In this document: piece after piece, positions 45,511-57,789 of the stretch
Numbering within the stretch: position 1 is the stretch's first letter
How the letters are laid out: each line of letters begins with the position of its first letter
NCBI RefSeq assembly: GCF_003573695.1
Contig: NC_039363.1
Location: 158,250,406 to 158,314,405, forward strand
Direction of reading: 5' to 3'
DNA length: 64,000 bases
Source of the DNA: Papaver somniferum
Taxonomy: Eukaryota; Streptophyta; Magnoliopsida; Ranunculales; Papaveraceae
Notes under the pieces: generated by a model
What the model was told of the DNA's origin: nothing
The model's input: the letters and a program-made list of their open reading frames with translations, nothing else
The model's database searches: none
Program-made: the position numbers and the translations under genes

Positions 45511-47881
45511 TGTTGATGGTGGTTTTTAGTTAAAGGGATAAAATCGTAAACCCTGTATTTAATGCGTTGTCATCCTGCAAAGGAACATAAGCCATATAAA
45601 ATCAATGAGTGCTTAAGCCTCTTCGTTCACATATGAATTGAGAAATTCAATATATCTGTATATATGAAATTTACTCAGAATGGTGCGTGCAACAACAACT
45701 CCAAAATATTCAGTGAATTTTACCTTCCACCATCATTATTCACTAATGCATGACTTGCCTAGAATTTTCCTACGCTATGTTCCCAGCAGAACTCTCAATA
45801 TTGACATGACATGACGATTGAATTTTCGCTCTCAGCAGAGTAGCATGAATCTCCCGATGTGTCAGTATTGAGATCTGCATGGAAGTACTCACACAGGCTG
45901 CATCACTCTCTGACAAAGAGAATTTTGTATCGACGCGCTTTTAAACGAACACGCTTAAATTCTTTAAGGAAATTCTAGACTGTTAATATCAGTCTCAAAA
46001 ATAATTACGACCGCACGATTTGGCCGTGTGATTCAATATGCCTAGCCTGCTCCTAACAGAATTAGGCAATCATCACGATGACCACATGCGACCCCACTAA
46101 CTCCCTAGCCGAACGGTTTTCACCTAATACATCCGTAGCACTTCGAACGATCAACCCTAACATGGGTGATCTCGTTGTTTAAGAAGAGATCGAATGAGCT
46201 GAGACCGACCAAAACGGTCTCAAATGCATCACATCCGTCCAACTTCGCCAGCCTAGTTGGACGGCTTAGATCTTCCCTCGAATGATCGAAAGGGTACTAG
46301 CATGATCACCAACGACCTAACTACATTCTTGGTTGATCGACCTGACCACTGCAAACCAGAAATGCGTTGAATCACACGCCCAAAGAAAGGTGATCGTGGA
46401 GCCTTTAAAACCCTAAATTGAATAAGAGGCATTGTACAAATGCCGCCAATCAATCGTGTCTATCTAACTTCGCCAGCCTAGTTGGACGACTTAGATCGTG
46501 TTTCAAACAATCAAGGAGATGCCAACGCGTTCACCATCGAACCAACTCCACATGTGGTCGATCGACTTGCTCATAGCAAGACCAAAGCGCATCAAATCGC
46601 CAGCCCAAAATAGGGTGAACGCGCTGTTCGAAAAACCGAAAAAACGCTTTCCGGCAACACACTTCTGTCGAAAATTGATCGTGACCACTCATCTTCGCCA
46701 GCCGAATCGAGTGGCTTAGGTCTAATTCTAGATGGCCCAGGAGATGTCAGCGTGCTCTCCGATAAATCATCTTTGAATGAGGTCGATCGACCTGCTCAAA
46801 CCCGCACGCAGTGCCTCGAATCGCTAGCTCAAAAGAGAGTTAGCCGATCGGCCTCTATACCTTAAAAATTGCGTCAACGATATTGAATAACTGCCGCAAA
46901 TCGATCATGGCCATCCAATTTCACCAGCCTAGTTGGACGGTGTAGATTTGTTTTTAACAAATTAACAAAACGGTATTGTGATCACCGACCATCCCTCCTC
47001 CAAAGGGAGTGATCTATCAGGTGTTAGATCATCCATAGGGTCTTCAAACAATTACCCAAAGATGGCCAATCGTGCTATTTTTAAGACGCTCAATCCGTGA
47101 CTGATTCGATCGAGCTCAAAAATATCGATGCTTCTAATACATCGATTACTTTCAGCTGTTTATTCGAAAGCGATGCTTCACATACATCGATTATAAGCAA
47201 TGCTTTATAAATATCGGTTTTACAAATAATTTATTATTTGACCTAAAAGCACTACGTGCTGCTTTCAGCAATGAGTCCCAAGACTCGACCCACTTACTTG
47301 AGACATCAAACATGTCACAAACTGGGGGATACTCACTCGGGTATTGGTCTGGCGGTTTACAGCATGCGGCGTGCAACGCGCCCATTACGAGAAAGTGTCA
47401 GGGAACACGGACAGTTAATGAGAGTAGTGGGTGAACGTGTGATCAGTCTTCCCTCATAACGGAAACATGATGACCACCACCTTCCGCACAAACCCACCTC
47501 TCCACTAATTAACTTCTTCCGCTTCCTAAGAGATCAGGGTGCACTCAATGACTTGTATAAATAGGTTTTCAATCTATTTTGAAAACAAGAACCCGAAACC
47601 ATTTATGATACAAGTCATAAACAGCCACACCTTCATAATTCGACATTCTGATCTCAAACACCTTCTCCGCTCCCCTCCCTAAGATCAACCCTTCTCCTCC
47701 ACCTTGTGACTAAATTGAATCTGGAACGACCATTTCTTGGTTTAGGCCAGATTCTTATAGATTGATCTCTCGAACTCAAAAGTACTCCGGTGCAGTGCAT
47801 TTGTTTAGGGTTTGAATTCGTTTCTCATCAACACACCCCAAATTTACCAAAAACCGGAGAATTAGTTTTTACCCTCAAACA
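45511..47881 (+). repeat. 3' LTR of the Tat-like element
   Basis: 2,371 bp. The ~225-bp subrepeats recur with marker blocks at 46247, 46472, 46697 and 46924. TATA box at 47556-47563. Ends CTCAAACA followed by the CCTTG TSD. A stretch after 45520 (TTTTTAGTTAAAGGGATAAA) has no match in the 5' LTR, so one copy has an indel there. Confidence 0.85.
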
Positions 47882-47886
47882 CCTTG
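47882..47886 (+). other. Target-site duplication CCTTG (right)
   Basis: Matches 14853-14857. Confidence 0.85.
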
Positions 47887-48045
47887 TAAAGATTAGAGAT
47901 AGTAATAGAATAAAAACTCTAATCATGCTTTAACTAGTAAACCTATAAGATCTAACATCTGATTCAATGAGATTAAACAAATTGATATTTATATATTCTT
48001 TCTTTCCGAGTTTTCTTGTAAATTATGTACCTTATGTTTGCTTTT
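47887..48045. other. Short target-locus sequence
   Basis: Resembles 14696-14775 (ATAAAAACnCTAATCATGC, then TTTAACTAG). No gene. Confidence 0.5.
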
Positions 48046-48060
48046 AAGTTTATTAGGTAT

Positions 48061-51008
48061 AGATATGGACAGTTTGGGCGGCAAAGAGAGAGATGAAATC
48101 GTACAACTTTCACCCACCCTAAAGAATATTTCTCTCAAAACCTTCTTTGACTAGTCAAATACCATTATTTATTCATCTAAAACCACTCTCTTCTTCTCTG
48201 AACTCTCTGAAATTGTTTAACTTTTACTGTTTTCTCTACTAGTTTCTCTCATTTTCTTAGTGGATAGCTCAGATCCCCTAGTCTCAGTAGTAGATTGTTT
48301 TCAATTCCTTTTGTTTCTACCTTTTATTTTATTCTCTAAGATTGCTAGACGGATTTTGGATCTATTTTATAAATGTTTGTTTTGTGAATAGTGATTTCGT
48401 TTTTTAATTTTCTTTAGCAAATATCGGGTCCAGTTGTTTTCTCTCAAATCTTTCTTAAGTTTTCTGTTCTTTAGCTTTGGTAAGCTCGTCTCATCTGGTT
48501 TTTTTCTTCTAGTAATGATGAAGATCGAAGTTATGTCCCACAATTCTGATGATTTTCTTTTAAAAAACGTGAATCCCATTCCTTCGGTAGATGAGGAAAT
48601 TCTCTGTCAGATGTTGAATCAACTAGAATTAAATCTTAATGCTCGAAAACTTTTTGTTAATCAGCTTCTTGGGATAATTTCTCTTCATGATCAAGCAGAA
48701 CGAGTTATGGCCTCAAGTAATAACAGTCATCGAGATGATATCTTGGTTGATGATGGTTTAAAATCTCCTCTTGCTTGTGTTGTTGAAGATTCAAGTATGG
48801 ATAATTGTTTTCCGGTGACTGATATCATCCTCTCCGGTGACCTTCATCTAAATTCAGTCAACACAGGCTCCAACCATGTCACTCTGAAGATGAACTCGAT
48901 TAAGTTCAAACTCTCTGATGAGAAGGAAAAATTACGTGGTTCAACAACAATAAAGCAACTGAGACTGGAATTTCAGGTAACTGCAAGTTTAATGTTTCCG
49001 GCGAAAGCAACTGTACTGGTGTAATAAAAGGAGCAGTGGGTTACAAAAGTTTATCGGAAGATGAAGTTGGGTATTCGGGTGACCTAGTTTTTGGTCAAGC
49101 ATCTTCTTTTGACTTAAGTCCTACTTGTGGACTAAATGTGAACAATGGGCTTGTAGTTAACTTTATAGCCTATTGGTGTTTCTTTTATATGTGGTATTTA
49201 TTGGGCCTATCTTGTTTTATGAGAAAAAAAAGTAAAAATCCAAGGGAAGTTGTTATACTGACATTGAATCTTCCTGGGAGGTCGGTTAACAGTTTAAAAG
49301 TCTCAGACGACCTAGTTGTTGGTCAAGTTGATCTCAGATCTGACAAGGGTAAATGCTTTGGCCAAGGCAATGGCCAGTCGGGACAGTGTCAAATGTTGGG
49401 TCAAATCATGAATTTGTCTATTCAAGGCAACTTCAGGACCTTCCTGCAAAACTCCATATTGTTATCTTCTTTAAATACAGTAAGAACCCCGGCAAGCCAC
49501 AGGTACATCATACCCATTTACGGTCTTCTTTGCTTAACTGATATCAAGACTTGCAGACAGATTCAAATTGATTTTTATTTGTTCTCGTCTGAGTGGAAGG
49601 GTTTAAGTTTTTCTCTTCATAAGAAGTATGTTATTATCTGTATAATTACCTTGATGGGTGAAGTTGATTTGGGGCTTTATTGTCTAGGATGTACTTTGAG
49701 TATTTGTCTTAGCTCTGAAGGTAACATATCCTGGTTCTTGAACTATTGGAGATGTAGATGTCTAGGGAGGAACCTTAAGGATGGATGTGTTTTTAAAGAA
49801 GGTTATAGAGATTATCAGCATCTCGCAGTCGGGAAAACTGCTACCTATAGACAGATAAAACTTGATGCTTATTTGTTTTCTCGAGAATGGATGTGCTTTA
49901 ATACCCTGACCTTTAGAGCTTATAATGCAAGATGTACTAATATCTCGTATGGTGAGCTTGTTATGTGGACTTCATACTCTGGATGTTATTTGAGTATTTG
50001 GAACATGATGGATGATAATTTTCTTTTGCCAGTAATTGCTTTGAAATTTTGGCTTTCCATATATTCTTGTGGGGTTCATAAGCTAATTGAGCAGTATGAT
50101 GAGAACTGGGGTGGCTCAAGTCAGAATAAAAATGATGATTTTAATCCTCATTACACCTGTAAAGCTTTTTTATAAGATCTTATCCATCAGAGTGGTAGCT
50201 TCTCCACAGATTGAAATAGATTTTTGTTGGTTCTCTCGTGTGTGGAATGGACTAACTTCACTCTCCTTTATAGAGTATGAAATGAGTCTTATGTTCAAAG
50301 ATTTTTCCCCGAATCAACTTATTTCTTTGAATTCTTGGGATGATTTGCCGGTATTCAGTTTACTCTTATGTTGGAATTATCCCGCTGCCAGACCTTTAAG
50401 CCAGTTTACACCTACGTGGGCTTGGGTTGTTGGTAGATATGTTTGGTATAGTTGTAAGATGCATTCTGTGCTTGACCATAAGTGGTTTGGATGTAAGTTT
50501 CAGAAGTTTGGGTTTTCTCGTCGGCAGGGTTTTGAGGAATTTTTTACTATGTTATTTTTTTCCAACCAGTCTTTTGGCAATCTTCTGCTTGGAGGGAACT
50601 GGTCTTGGTTCACCTTTGTTGGTCATCATGTTCCTTGGAGGAGTGATGCACCTTTGTATGTCACGCATGGCTCATTTATGAGAATTAAACGTCAACATAC
50701 CCATGTCTTGAAAGGGGCTCCATTAGTGGTCAACTGTAATCAAGGTCGTAGTGCCGCTGATGAAAAATTGGCGGAATCGAAGATTTCTTCGTTAGAACTG
50801 GATCAAGTGAGGATGTATACTTCTATATCTGGCTGCAAAATCTCTTGTCTCGACGCTTATCTGCAATTTCCTTTGTTTCTTTTTCATTATTGTTGTATTA
50901 GCGTACTTTTATTGTCTTGTGTTATCCCCTTTTATGGTTCAGCCTCCAGTTTAGTGTCTACTAACTGTTTGATGGCTTAACTTGTAACCGTTTGATTATA
51001 AAAATAAA
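48061..51008 (+). mobile_element. LINE-like retroposon or retroposed transcript, 15-bp TSD
   Basis: Flanked by AAGTTTATTAGGTAT at 48046-48060 and 51009-51023, a perfect 15-bp duplication. The insert ends in an A-rich ATTATAAAAATAAA stretch, and the left target is preceded by TTTT. A long variable-length TSD with an A-rich 3' end is the mark of target-primed reverse transcription by a non-LTR element. No endonuclease or reverse transcriptase domain is present in its 2.95 kb, so it is either a non-autonomous LINE derivative or a processed copy of another transcript. It begins with a pyrimidine-rich leader. Confidence 0.75.
48515..50980 (+). pseudogene. Unrecognised coding region with a threefold protein repeat
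   Basis: Three frames abut: 48515-49024 (169 aa from the first ATG, MMKIEVMSHNSDDF), about 48940-50175, and about 50165-50980, with frameshifts implied near 48940-49020 and in a T run near 50165-50175. The second and third frames contain three diverged repeats centred on RQIQIDFYLFSSEWKG (codon near 49555), RQIKLDAYLFSREWMC (49849) and PQIEIDFCWFSRVWNG (50204), 294 and 355 bases apart. Cys, Trp and Tyr are frequent. I know no family with this motif. It could be a decayed element protein or a retroposed host gene. Confidence 0.5.
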
Positions 51009-51023
51009 AAGTTTATTAGGTAT

Positions 51024-51705
51024 TTTGGAGACATTATGAGCAAAATAAAGAGAAAACGTCCATTTGGAGCGTAAAGGGAAAAAATGTCAACTCACATGCG
51101 AGTTACATTTGGATCCGTATACGGTTGCACAAAAAGGAGTGAAGACTGAACTGTCAATTTTCTGAGATTAACAGGACAAATAGTAATTGGATAGCTCTTA
51201 TCCGAGTTTTGGGTGCCTGTAGTACTTATTATCATCACCACACCCTAACACAGAGGAGTATGCGGCCGAGTAGGGTTTCTGTGTGTTTTGAAAGAGACGG
51301 AATCAGTGAAGAGAATCAAGGGAGAAGAAATTTGTTGTTATGAATAGAAGTTGACGTCGTTTGAGTTAGGTTTGGGGTTGTCTACAAAGCAGAGAAGGTG
51401 AAATTGAAGAACTGAATCTAGTTTTTTTTTTTTTTTGGTTGAAGTTTGTTTGAATGAAAATCTAAGGTGAAGAAGAAGGATTGGTCGATTGGGGTTTGAA
51501 TGTTCTGACATCAAGAGATTAAACTAGGATTCTTAGATTTATGTAGAGATGTTTCTGAAACTGATGAAGAAATGGTGATTTCTATGGGTCTTAGCTGAAT
51601 TTGCTGGAGGAGATTAGGATGTTGTTTCCATGAATTTGAAGATTGAGATGTTGTTGTTGGATGAAGAATCAGTGGGGGAGATTTTCAAGTTCAGTTTAGA
51701 TTGGG
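51024..51705. other. Non-coding sequence between insertions
   Basis: No supported gene. A T run lies near 51422. The frame at 51630-51821 crosses the border of the next solo LTR and is therefore not a gene. It continues after the solo LTR at 54997. Confidence 0.45.
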
Positions 51706-52062
51706 CCTTGTGTAGATACCGTCAGAATCAGTTAGTATCTCTCAGTATTCAAATGGAAATATACAAGGAAATTATTAATAAGAAGCCGCCACCCAACTTA
51801 GGGAGTTGGGATCCAAAATAAATACTGGTGCAAAACAGAGAAAAAAATCTGGAAATCAAGATACGGGCTAGGAAGGTGTGAGGCACCTAGCCCGTCCAAT
51901 CCAAAATTGGCCTCTACCTTATAATCGGGATTTTAGGGTTCTAATTCGCAATAACAAAAACTGAAATGAATACATAAAATAATAAATAATAATTAAATCC
52001 TCAAATAAATAGGTGACCTTGCTAAAACATGTAAGAAAACCAAATCCAATCAATTCAACGGA

Positions 52063-52097
<35 letters not shown>
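52063..52097 (+). repeat. (ATT)n microsatellite
   Basis: About 35 bases of uninterrupted ATT. Confidence 0.95.
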
Positions 52098-52997
52098 GGA
52101 AACGTGCATACCATCAAGACATTCACCATTAATTAACCATCAAGACATGCATTACCATCTATCAAAGAATTGAACCGAACAGTACTAAGAGCTAGAGCAT
52201 CTATATGCAGAATGCTTCCAAACTATTGTGCCCACATTGTCTAATAAAAATCATGGAATATGATCGACCATCAATGCCTATTTATGTATACTAACTAATT
52301 AATGCATATGCTTGCAAATCAAAGGAAAATAATACGAGATGCAATGACTTGTTTGTGATGTTCGTTTGAAAGATGTTGGCGATGCAGTGAACGAACGTTT
52401 TACACTATACTTTAGACTTCGGAACAGTTGACTTAAGATCATGGCATAAAATAGAATAAACAATGAATTTTTAGAACAAAAACATTAAGACACGACATGT
52501 GAAGGTTTTGATGCTAATGCATGAAGTGACATGGACTATGATGACCCTAACTATGAAACTACTAATCCAAAAAAAAAGGATGAAACGTTCAATTATTCAA
52601 CCATCCCAATCACGCCAACAAGGAACATATGATGAAATAGTGCTAAACTAAACCGACATATGATCGCAAAATAAACAGAAGTAAATATTCAAGAACAAAG
52701 AAAAACGGAGCAGTGAACACTTCTTATTAATATTCGCGCATAGCCATCAGTACCAACTTAAACAACTTTTCTTTTACAACGAGCTAAGAGTTTTAATACA
52801 GACCTGATTTCGCAAAGTAGTGATTGCAATGTTACTTACACCGGGATTAATCAGCAGGGGCTAGCACTTCCGCGAACACGATCAACCAAGACCAACCTCT
52901 AAGACTTCTATGTATCTCCTATTTCACACACTAAAAGTTTTTTAGGATTTTCCTTCTCTATGATTTGTTTCTCCATGGATTCAACCAGAATTCCCCG

Positions 52998-53028
<31 letters not shown>
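52998..53028 (+). repeat. Run of 31 cytosines
   Basis: Uninterrupted C run after CCCCG. Such runs are rare in plant DNA and error-prone in sequencing, so the exact length is uncertain. Confidence 0.9.
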
Positions 53029-53029
<1 letters not shown>

Positions 53030-53555
53030 ACACCAAAAAATGGCTTCCTATTTATAATATTACTCCCTTAACTACAACCTTAGGATTAAACGACCCCATC
53101 GGACGATTCTAAACAAAAAACCTAAATTTCATTTCCCATTTTAACAAGTATTAGGCCAATATTTTTTATATTATTTCCATTTCATTTCCTAAATTAAAAT
53201 ATTTTTATTTAAGTCTAAAATCTAAGCTAGGGAGGCAAGTCTTGGGAGCAAAGTAAAACAAGGGTGTCGACACTTGGCAAATTTTTGTTATTAGGAGAAA
53301 CGTCCAAATTTGGACTATGGTCGGTGGATACTCATCTTGGATTATTTTGGTGTACCTACACAGTGGACTTTAGGACTAGTGGGCACTAGTTTAGCTCAAG
53401 TCTAACACCTACCGGATACTTTTGGGTCTCGACCGATGTGGAATGTGCTCGGACCCCCTTTTAGGCATGTAGGAAATCCCATATGGTCTTAGAAATAATA
53501 TATTAGAGAGAGTCTAGTCCAGTTAACTCAGTCATGTGTCTGTTTGGTCCTATTT

Positions 53556-54912
53556 GGGAAAATATATTATAGTTTGGTCCTAAAAATTATGGTTTGGTCC
53601 TAAGATGATGTCATGGATGATGTAATTTTCATTGTGTGGTGGCAAAAATACCCTTATATTATTGTTTGGTCCTAGAAAATAATGGTTTCGTACTAGGGTG
53701 ACCATATATATACCAAAATTACTAGAAAATATCTCATTCTCAGATTTACTTTCTCTCTCATCTTCTTTTCTTTTTCGGATCTACTTTTCTCTCTCTCTCT
53801 CTCTTTTTTTTTTTCTTGATGATTTGATCATATTTGATATTGAAGACGATGACGAACCCGATCTACTTGATGAAGACGACGACGATCTCATGTTGTTGTT
53901 GCTGCTTGTGTTGAAGATGAAGATGAACTCTGTTTTTTAGGGTTTTTTCTGTTGTTGTCTTGATAAAAAAGAAGATGAAGACGATGATGTTGTTGTTTCT
54001 GTTGAAGCTGACGATGAATATGATGAAATCAATGAAGATGATATTGAAGACGTCGATGAATATGATGTTGTTGAAATCGATGAAGAAGATGAAAATTTGG
54101 GTGTTTTTCGTCGTTTTTTGTTGCTGTTGTTGTTGAAGATGAATGATGACGATGAATTTTGATGAAGTTCTTTGCTGTTGATGTTGTTGTTGAAGATGAA
54201 GATGATGCTGCTGATGTTTTTATATGGAGTTCATTCCAGAAATGAAGTCTGGTTTGTATAGGCTTTATATGGACTTCATTTCTGGAATGAAGACTGTTTT
54301 TTTAGGTTTTTATATGGACTTCATTCCTGGAATGAACTCTGGTTTGTATAGGTTTTTATACGGACTTCATTTCTGGAATGAAGTCCGTTTTTTTAGGTTT
54401 TTATATGGACTTAATTTCTGGAATGAACTCTGGTTTGTATAGATTTTATATGGACTTCATTTCTGGAATGAAGTCTGTTTTTTTAGGTTTTATATGGACT
54501 TCATTTCTGGAATGAACTCTGGTTTGTATAGATTTTTATATGGAGTTCATTTCTGGAATGAACTCTGTTTTTTTTAGGTTTTTATATGGAGTTCATTTCT
54601 GGAATGAACTTTGTTTTTTTAGGTTTTTATATGGAGTTCATTTCTGGAATGAACTCTGTTTTTCTTTAGGTTTTATATGGAGTTCATTTTATGGAACGAA
54701 CTCTGTTTTTTTAGGTGATTTCTGAAAAAATAAGTAGAAATTAACAGAAGTTCATTTTAAAGAATGAACTGCTACAAAAAAAAATTAACACAGAAGGGTA
54801 TTTTTGTCCATTTAAATATTTAAATAATTATGGACAAAATAGTAAAGGCGTTTGACCAAAGGACTAAACAGACATGGGCCCACCTAAAACATGACCAAAC
54901 AATATTTTTCCC
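53556..54912. mobile_element. Non-autonomous TIR element (MITE-like), ~1.36 kb
   Basis: Left end GGGAAAATATATTATAGTTT then GGTC; the right end in reverse reads GGGAAAAATATTGTTTGGTC, an imperfect inverted repeat of ~22 bases. TTT (extending to TTTGGG) flanks both ends, so a 3-bp TSD is possible but weak. GTTTGGTCCTA is repeated several times near the left end. It carries CT- and GATGAAGA-rich sequence and the palindromic minisatellite. No transposase frame. Superfamily not assigned. Confidence 0.5.
54224..54716 (+). repeat. Palindromic minisatellite, 11 units of ~45 bp
   Basis: Each unit starts with a near-palindrome: GGAGTTCATTTCTGGAATGAACTC in some units, GGACTTCATTTCTGGAATGAAGTC in others. 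So the arm base changes together (G/C or C/G) in several units. The linker alternates between GGTTTGTATAG (units 1, 3, 5, 7) and GTTTTTTTAGG (2, 4, 6, 8-11), giving a ~90-bp higher-order period that collapses at the right end. Long reading frames through it (54224-54442, 54540-54725) are a by-product of the unit length. Confidence 0.85.
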
Positions 54913-54996
54913 TTTGGGCATATGAACGGTCTTTTCTTAGATTACGTTTCGCGGAAGTACAACTCCAAATTTATGTAGAAAACTAGGGTGTCTACA

Positions 54997-55587
54997 CCTT
55001 GATTGAGAAGGAGATTGAAGAATCGAATATGAGAAGAAAGAGTTGGTGGTATAACTTAAATGGGTTTGCTAGGAAATTAGCGAAATAAGGTTTGATTGAA
55101 TCCAAAACGAAGAAATTGAGGGTTTGATGTGAATATGAAGGATTAGGGTTTGTTGTGTTTTAATTCGATTCTAGATGTGGCTAGCAGGTAAATGGTTTGA
55201 ACTTGTTGCTGCCATGGATCAATGGGTTCTGGAAAAGTAATTAGATATAAGTACAATAGCAGTCTGTTGGTGATATGAATGATTAAATGTGGAGTTGGTC
55301 TAGGGAGATGCTGCAAATCTGTGAGAAATGTAAGAAGATAGTGTTTTCTTCAGAGGATGGAGCTGAGATTTAGGTTTAATGATGGTGTTTATGGAAACAA
55401 ATGAGTACAGGTGGAGGTTGGATGTTGTTGCAGTCAAATGTTACAAACTGAGATGGAGAAGGAACTGGTGGTATAGTTAGCTATCCTTAGTTAGTGTTGC
55501 TGCCAGAGCAGGTGCTGGTGGATTGTAGGTGGCCTGAGCTGAGGTAGAAATTGCAAATGGATGTTGTATAGGGAAGGAATGAATATG
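54997..55587. other. Non-coding sequence between two solo LTRs
   Basis: Continues 51024-51710. No ORF. Composition rich in GATGG, GGTGG and GTTGC words like the neighbouring LTRs. Confidence 0.4.
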
Positions 55588-57789
55588 TGTAAGGACCCTC
55601 AAGCTCGTCAACGTTATTAGATTAGTCAAGAGACGTCTTAGTCAATAATTACTCGATTAGTTTAACACGAACGTTAGTTAATAGAAATTAATCTAACAAT
55701 GATTTAGATATGAAACTAGTACCATTAGATAGAAATCGAAGAGTTATGCGAATTGGACTTCTCGAACGTGTCATTCGGCCGGACGAAGCAGATATCAATG
55801 GATTACTATGAATGGAAAATTAGTCTTTTTGCTGGATAAACCGTTTTGGCTTCCCTTATCAAATCTCGTGGGTTCCTTAGTACCTTCCTTGGTCTTATCT
55901 CCCAAAACCGATCGAAGAAAATCATTTCCTTTTATTTCTTTATCTTTCTTCTTCCTCATTTCTTCTTCTTCCTTCTGTTTCTTCTTTTCTCTTATTCTTC
56001 TCCTTCTGTGAGTGATTTGAGAGTTGTTTGTGAAAGTGATTTGAGAGAATCGTTTGATGATGATGATTAGATGATGAAGGGGATGTTGTAGCTGTGAATT
56101 ATGATGAAGAACAGTTAGGGTTCGAATCTGGGAAGATCAAAATTAGGATTATAGATTCGATTATTGCTTTGAAGATTTAGAAGATAAGATACAGAGCTAT
56201 GGCTTGATGAAGAATCACGGGTTGATGTTTAATTAAAGTGTTGAAGTGGATTTGGTGATGAATTGAAGAACTAGGGTTTCTCAAGATGAACTGGAAGTTC
56301 GATTTAGTGATGTTTAAGAAGGATTGAAGTTGGTTTTTCATTGATTGAGGAACGGGGTGGAGTTAATTAGATGTTGGAGCTTTAATTTCAATTTAATTGT
56401 GAATTTGAGAATTAGGGTTCTTGAGTCTCGATCTCAGAGAAGCTACGGAAGATGAAATTGAAGATGAAGAAGATGATGTTGAGAGAAATAGAAGATGGGT
56501 TTGAATTAAAGATGTGAGGTAGTTCTGTTGAAATATCAGTGAGTTAGGGTTCTAAAGAGGATTGAGAAATAAATTGGGGTTTATGGTATTGGTGTTCTGA
56601 AATTGAGATGAACTGTTGAGGAACTGAATAGAGTTAAAGTAAGCAGAATTGTATTAAATTGCTCGACCTGGATCATCCTGAAGTAATTTTTTCTCTAAGT
56701 TAATTCAGTATGGTTAATCAATTCATTGTTTGTTTATGGGCGATTGATATTAGATTTGTAAAGGGTGTTATTAAGAATCAATATGAATGTGGAGTTGAGT
56801 TTTGAAACTGGTATTGATGTGAACCAGTTGGAAAAGGAAAGGAGGTAATATTATTGAGTGATGAAGGACTGCTGTGTTGATGAATATGTTCTGAAACTGA
56901 GATTGTGACACTGCAGATGGAACTATTGGTGTTGTAGATACTAGAAAGGGGATGGATAGTTGGATGGGTGTATCTGTAGTATAATTGAATTGGTAGTGGT
57001 CATGGTTTTTAGTTGTGGCTGTAGCATTAAATGGTAAAGATGAGTACAGGGTTTGAATGTGTTTTCTGGATAGTTGGTATGGTTGAAATGGAACTGTTGT
57101 TGTAGAATAGGTTTGTATATGTGACTGGAATGTGAAGTTCTTCCTGAATTGAATGCATGGGTGCTGGAACTGGGAAGGCTATGGATTGCAGTTGTATATG
57201 TGAAGTGGCTGTAACTTGTGATGTTGCCGAGTTTAGTTCACAATGGATGTGACTGAGATAAATAGAACATAATGGAGATGGTGGTATGCAGTGGAAGTGG
57301 TGTTTCAGATGTAATTTGGTTAATTGGTATGAATATGATGAGTTAAGTAATGCAGATCCTTATTATAAGGAAGATTGATACAGGGGAGGTTACAGATTGT
57401 GGTTAGTATGGTGAATGATATGGTATGCTTGAGTTAATGATGATATTGCTGTTAAGAGTGGAGTGATTATGTATGAGTAATTGAGAACAAAATTGTCAGT
57501 TCCAGGAAAGAGTTGAGTTGAATCCTTTTAGTAGAAGCTTGTATCTGCAATTGCAGGTAAACTGAGTTTAATTTTGTAAATGAGTTATGAATCGTTGCTT
57601 TGAATGAATGTGTTATGATAATGCTGTAGAAATAGAATTTGAGTAACTATGTAAACAAGAGTATGTTGAAGTTGAACTAAGATGCATGTTGAAATAGATT
57701 AGTGAGAGATGATGTTGCAATTATTTTGGGCTGAGCAAAGGCTCATGCCTTGAGATTATCTGACTTAGCTGACCTAACTGAGTTGAATC

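Larger units (their letters stand above)
14858..47881 (+). mobile_element. Tat-like Ty3 element, gag-only, with a 24-kb nested insertion
   Basis: The two LTRs (2,359 and 2,371 bp) align end to end, are flanked by CCTTG on both sides, and have a TGGCGACC-type primer-binding site after the first and a purine tract before the second. Removing the nested Copia array leaves about 9.0 kb, of which only about 4.3 kb is internal. That is too short for gag plus pol, and only gag is recognised. The TGGCGACC primer site, a gag start resembling MVxxRSG, and long LTRs point to the Tat group (Ogre/Retand relatives). The element is therefore a large non-autonomous derivative. Confidence 0.85.
51711..54996. 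mobile_element. Solo LTR (3,286 bp), TSD CCTTG
   Basis: Starts TGTAGATACCGTC and ends GACACCC on the reverse reading (plus strand GGGTGTCTACA), with CCTTG at 51706-51710 and 54997-55001. The ends form a short inverted repeat TGTAGAYACC. TGTAGACACCC ends are typical of some plant Ty3 LTRs. Its length includes a 1.36-kb TIR element at 53556-54912. No internal coding region is left, so LTR-LTR recombination is the simplest history. Confidence 0.8.

Noticed and set aside
54224..54725. Long plus-strand frames reading MEFISGMNS.. repeats as a repeat protein
   Set aside because: Explained by a ~45-bp palindromic minisatellite whose unit length is near a multiple of three; no start context or flanking coding sequence.
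14853..55001. Common origin of the Tat-like element and the 51.7-kb solo LTR because both have TSD CCTTG
   Set aside because: Their LTR ends and sequences differ; a shared 5-bp duplication can occur by chance.
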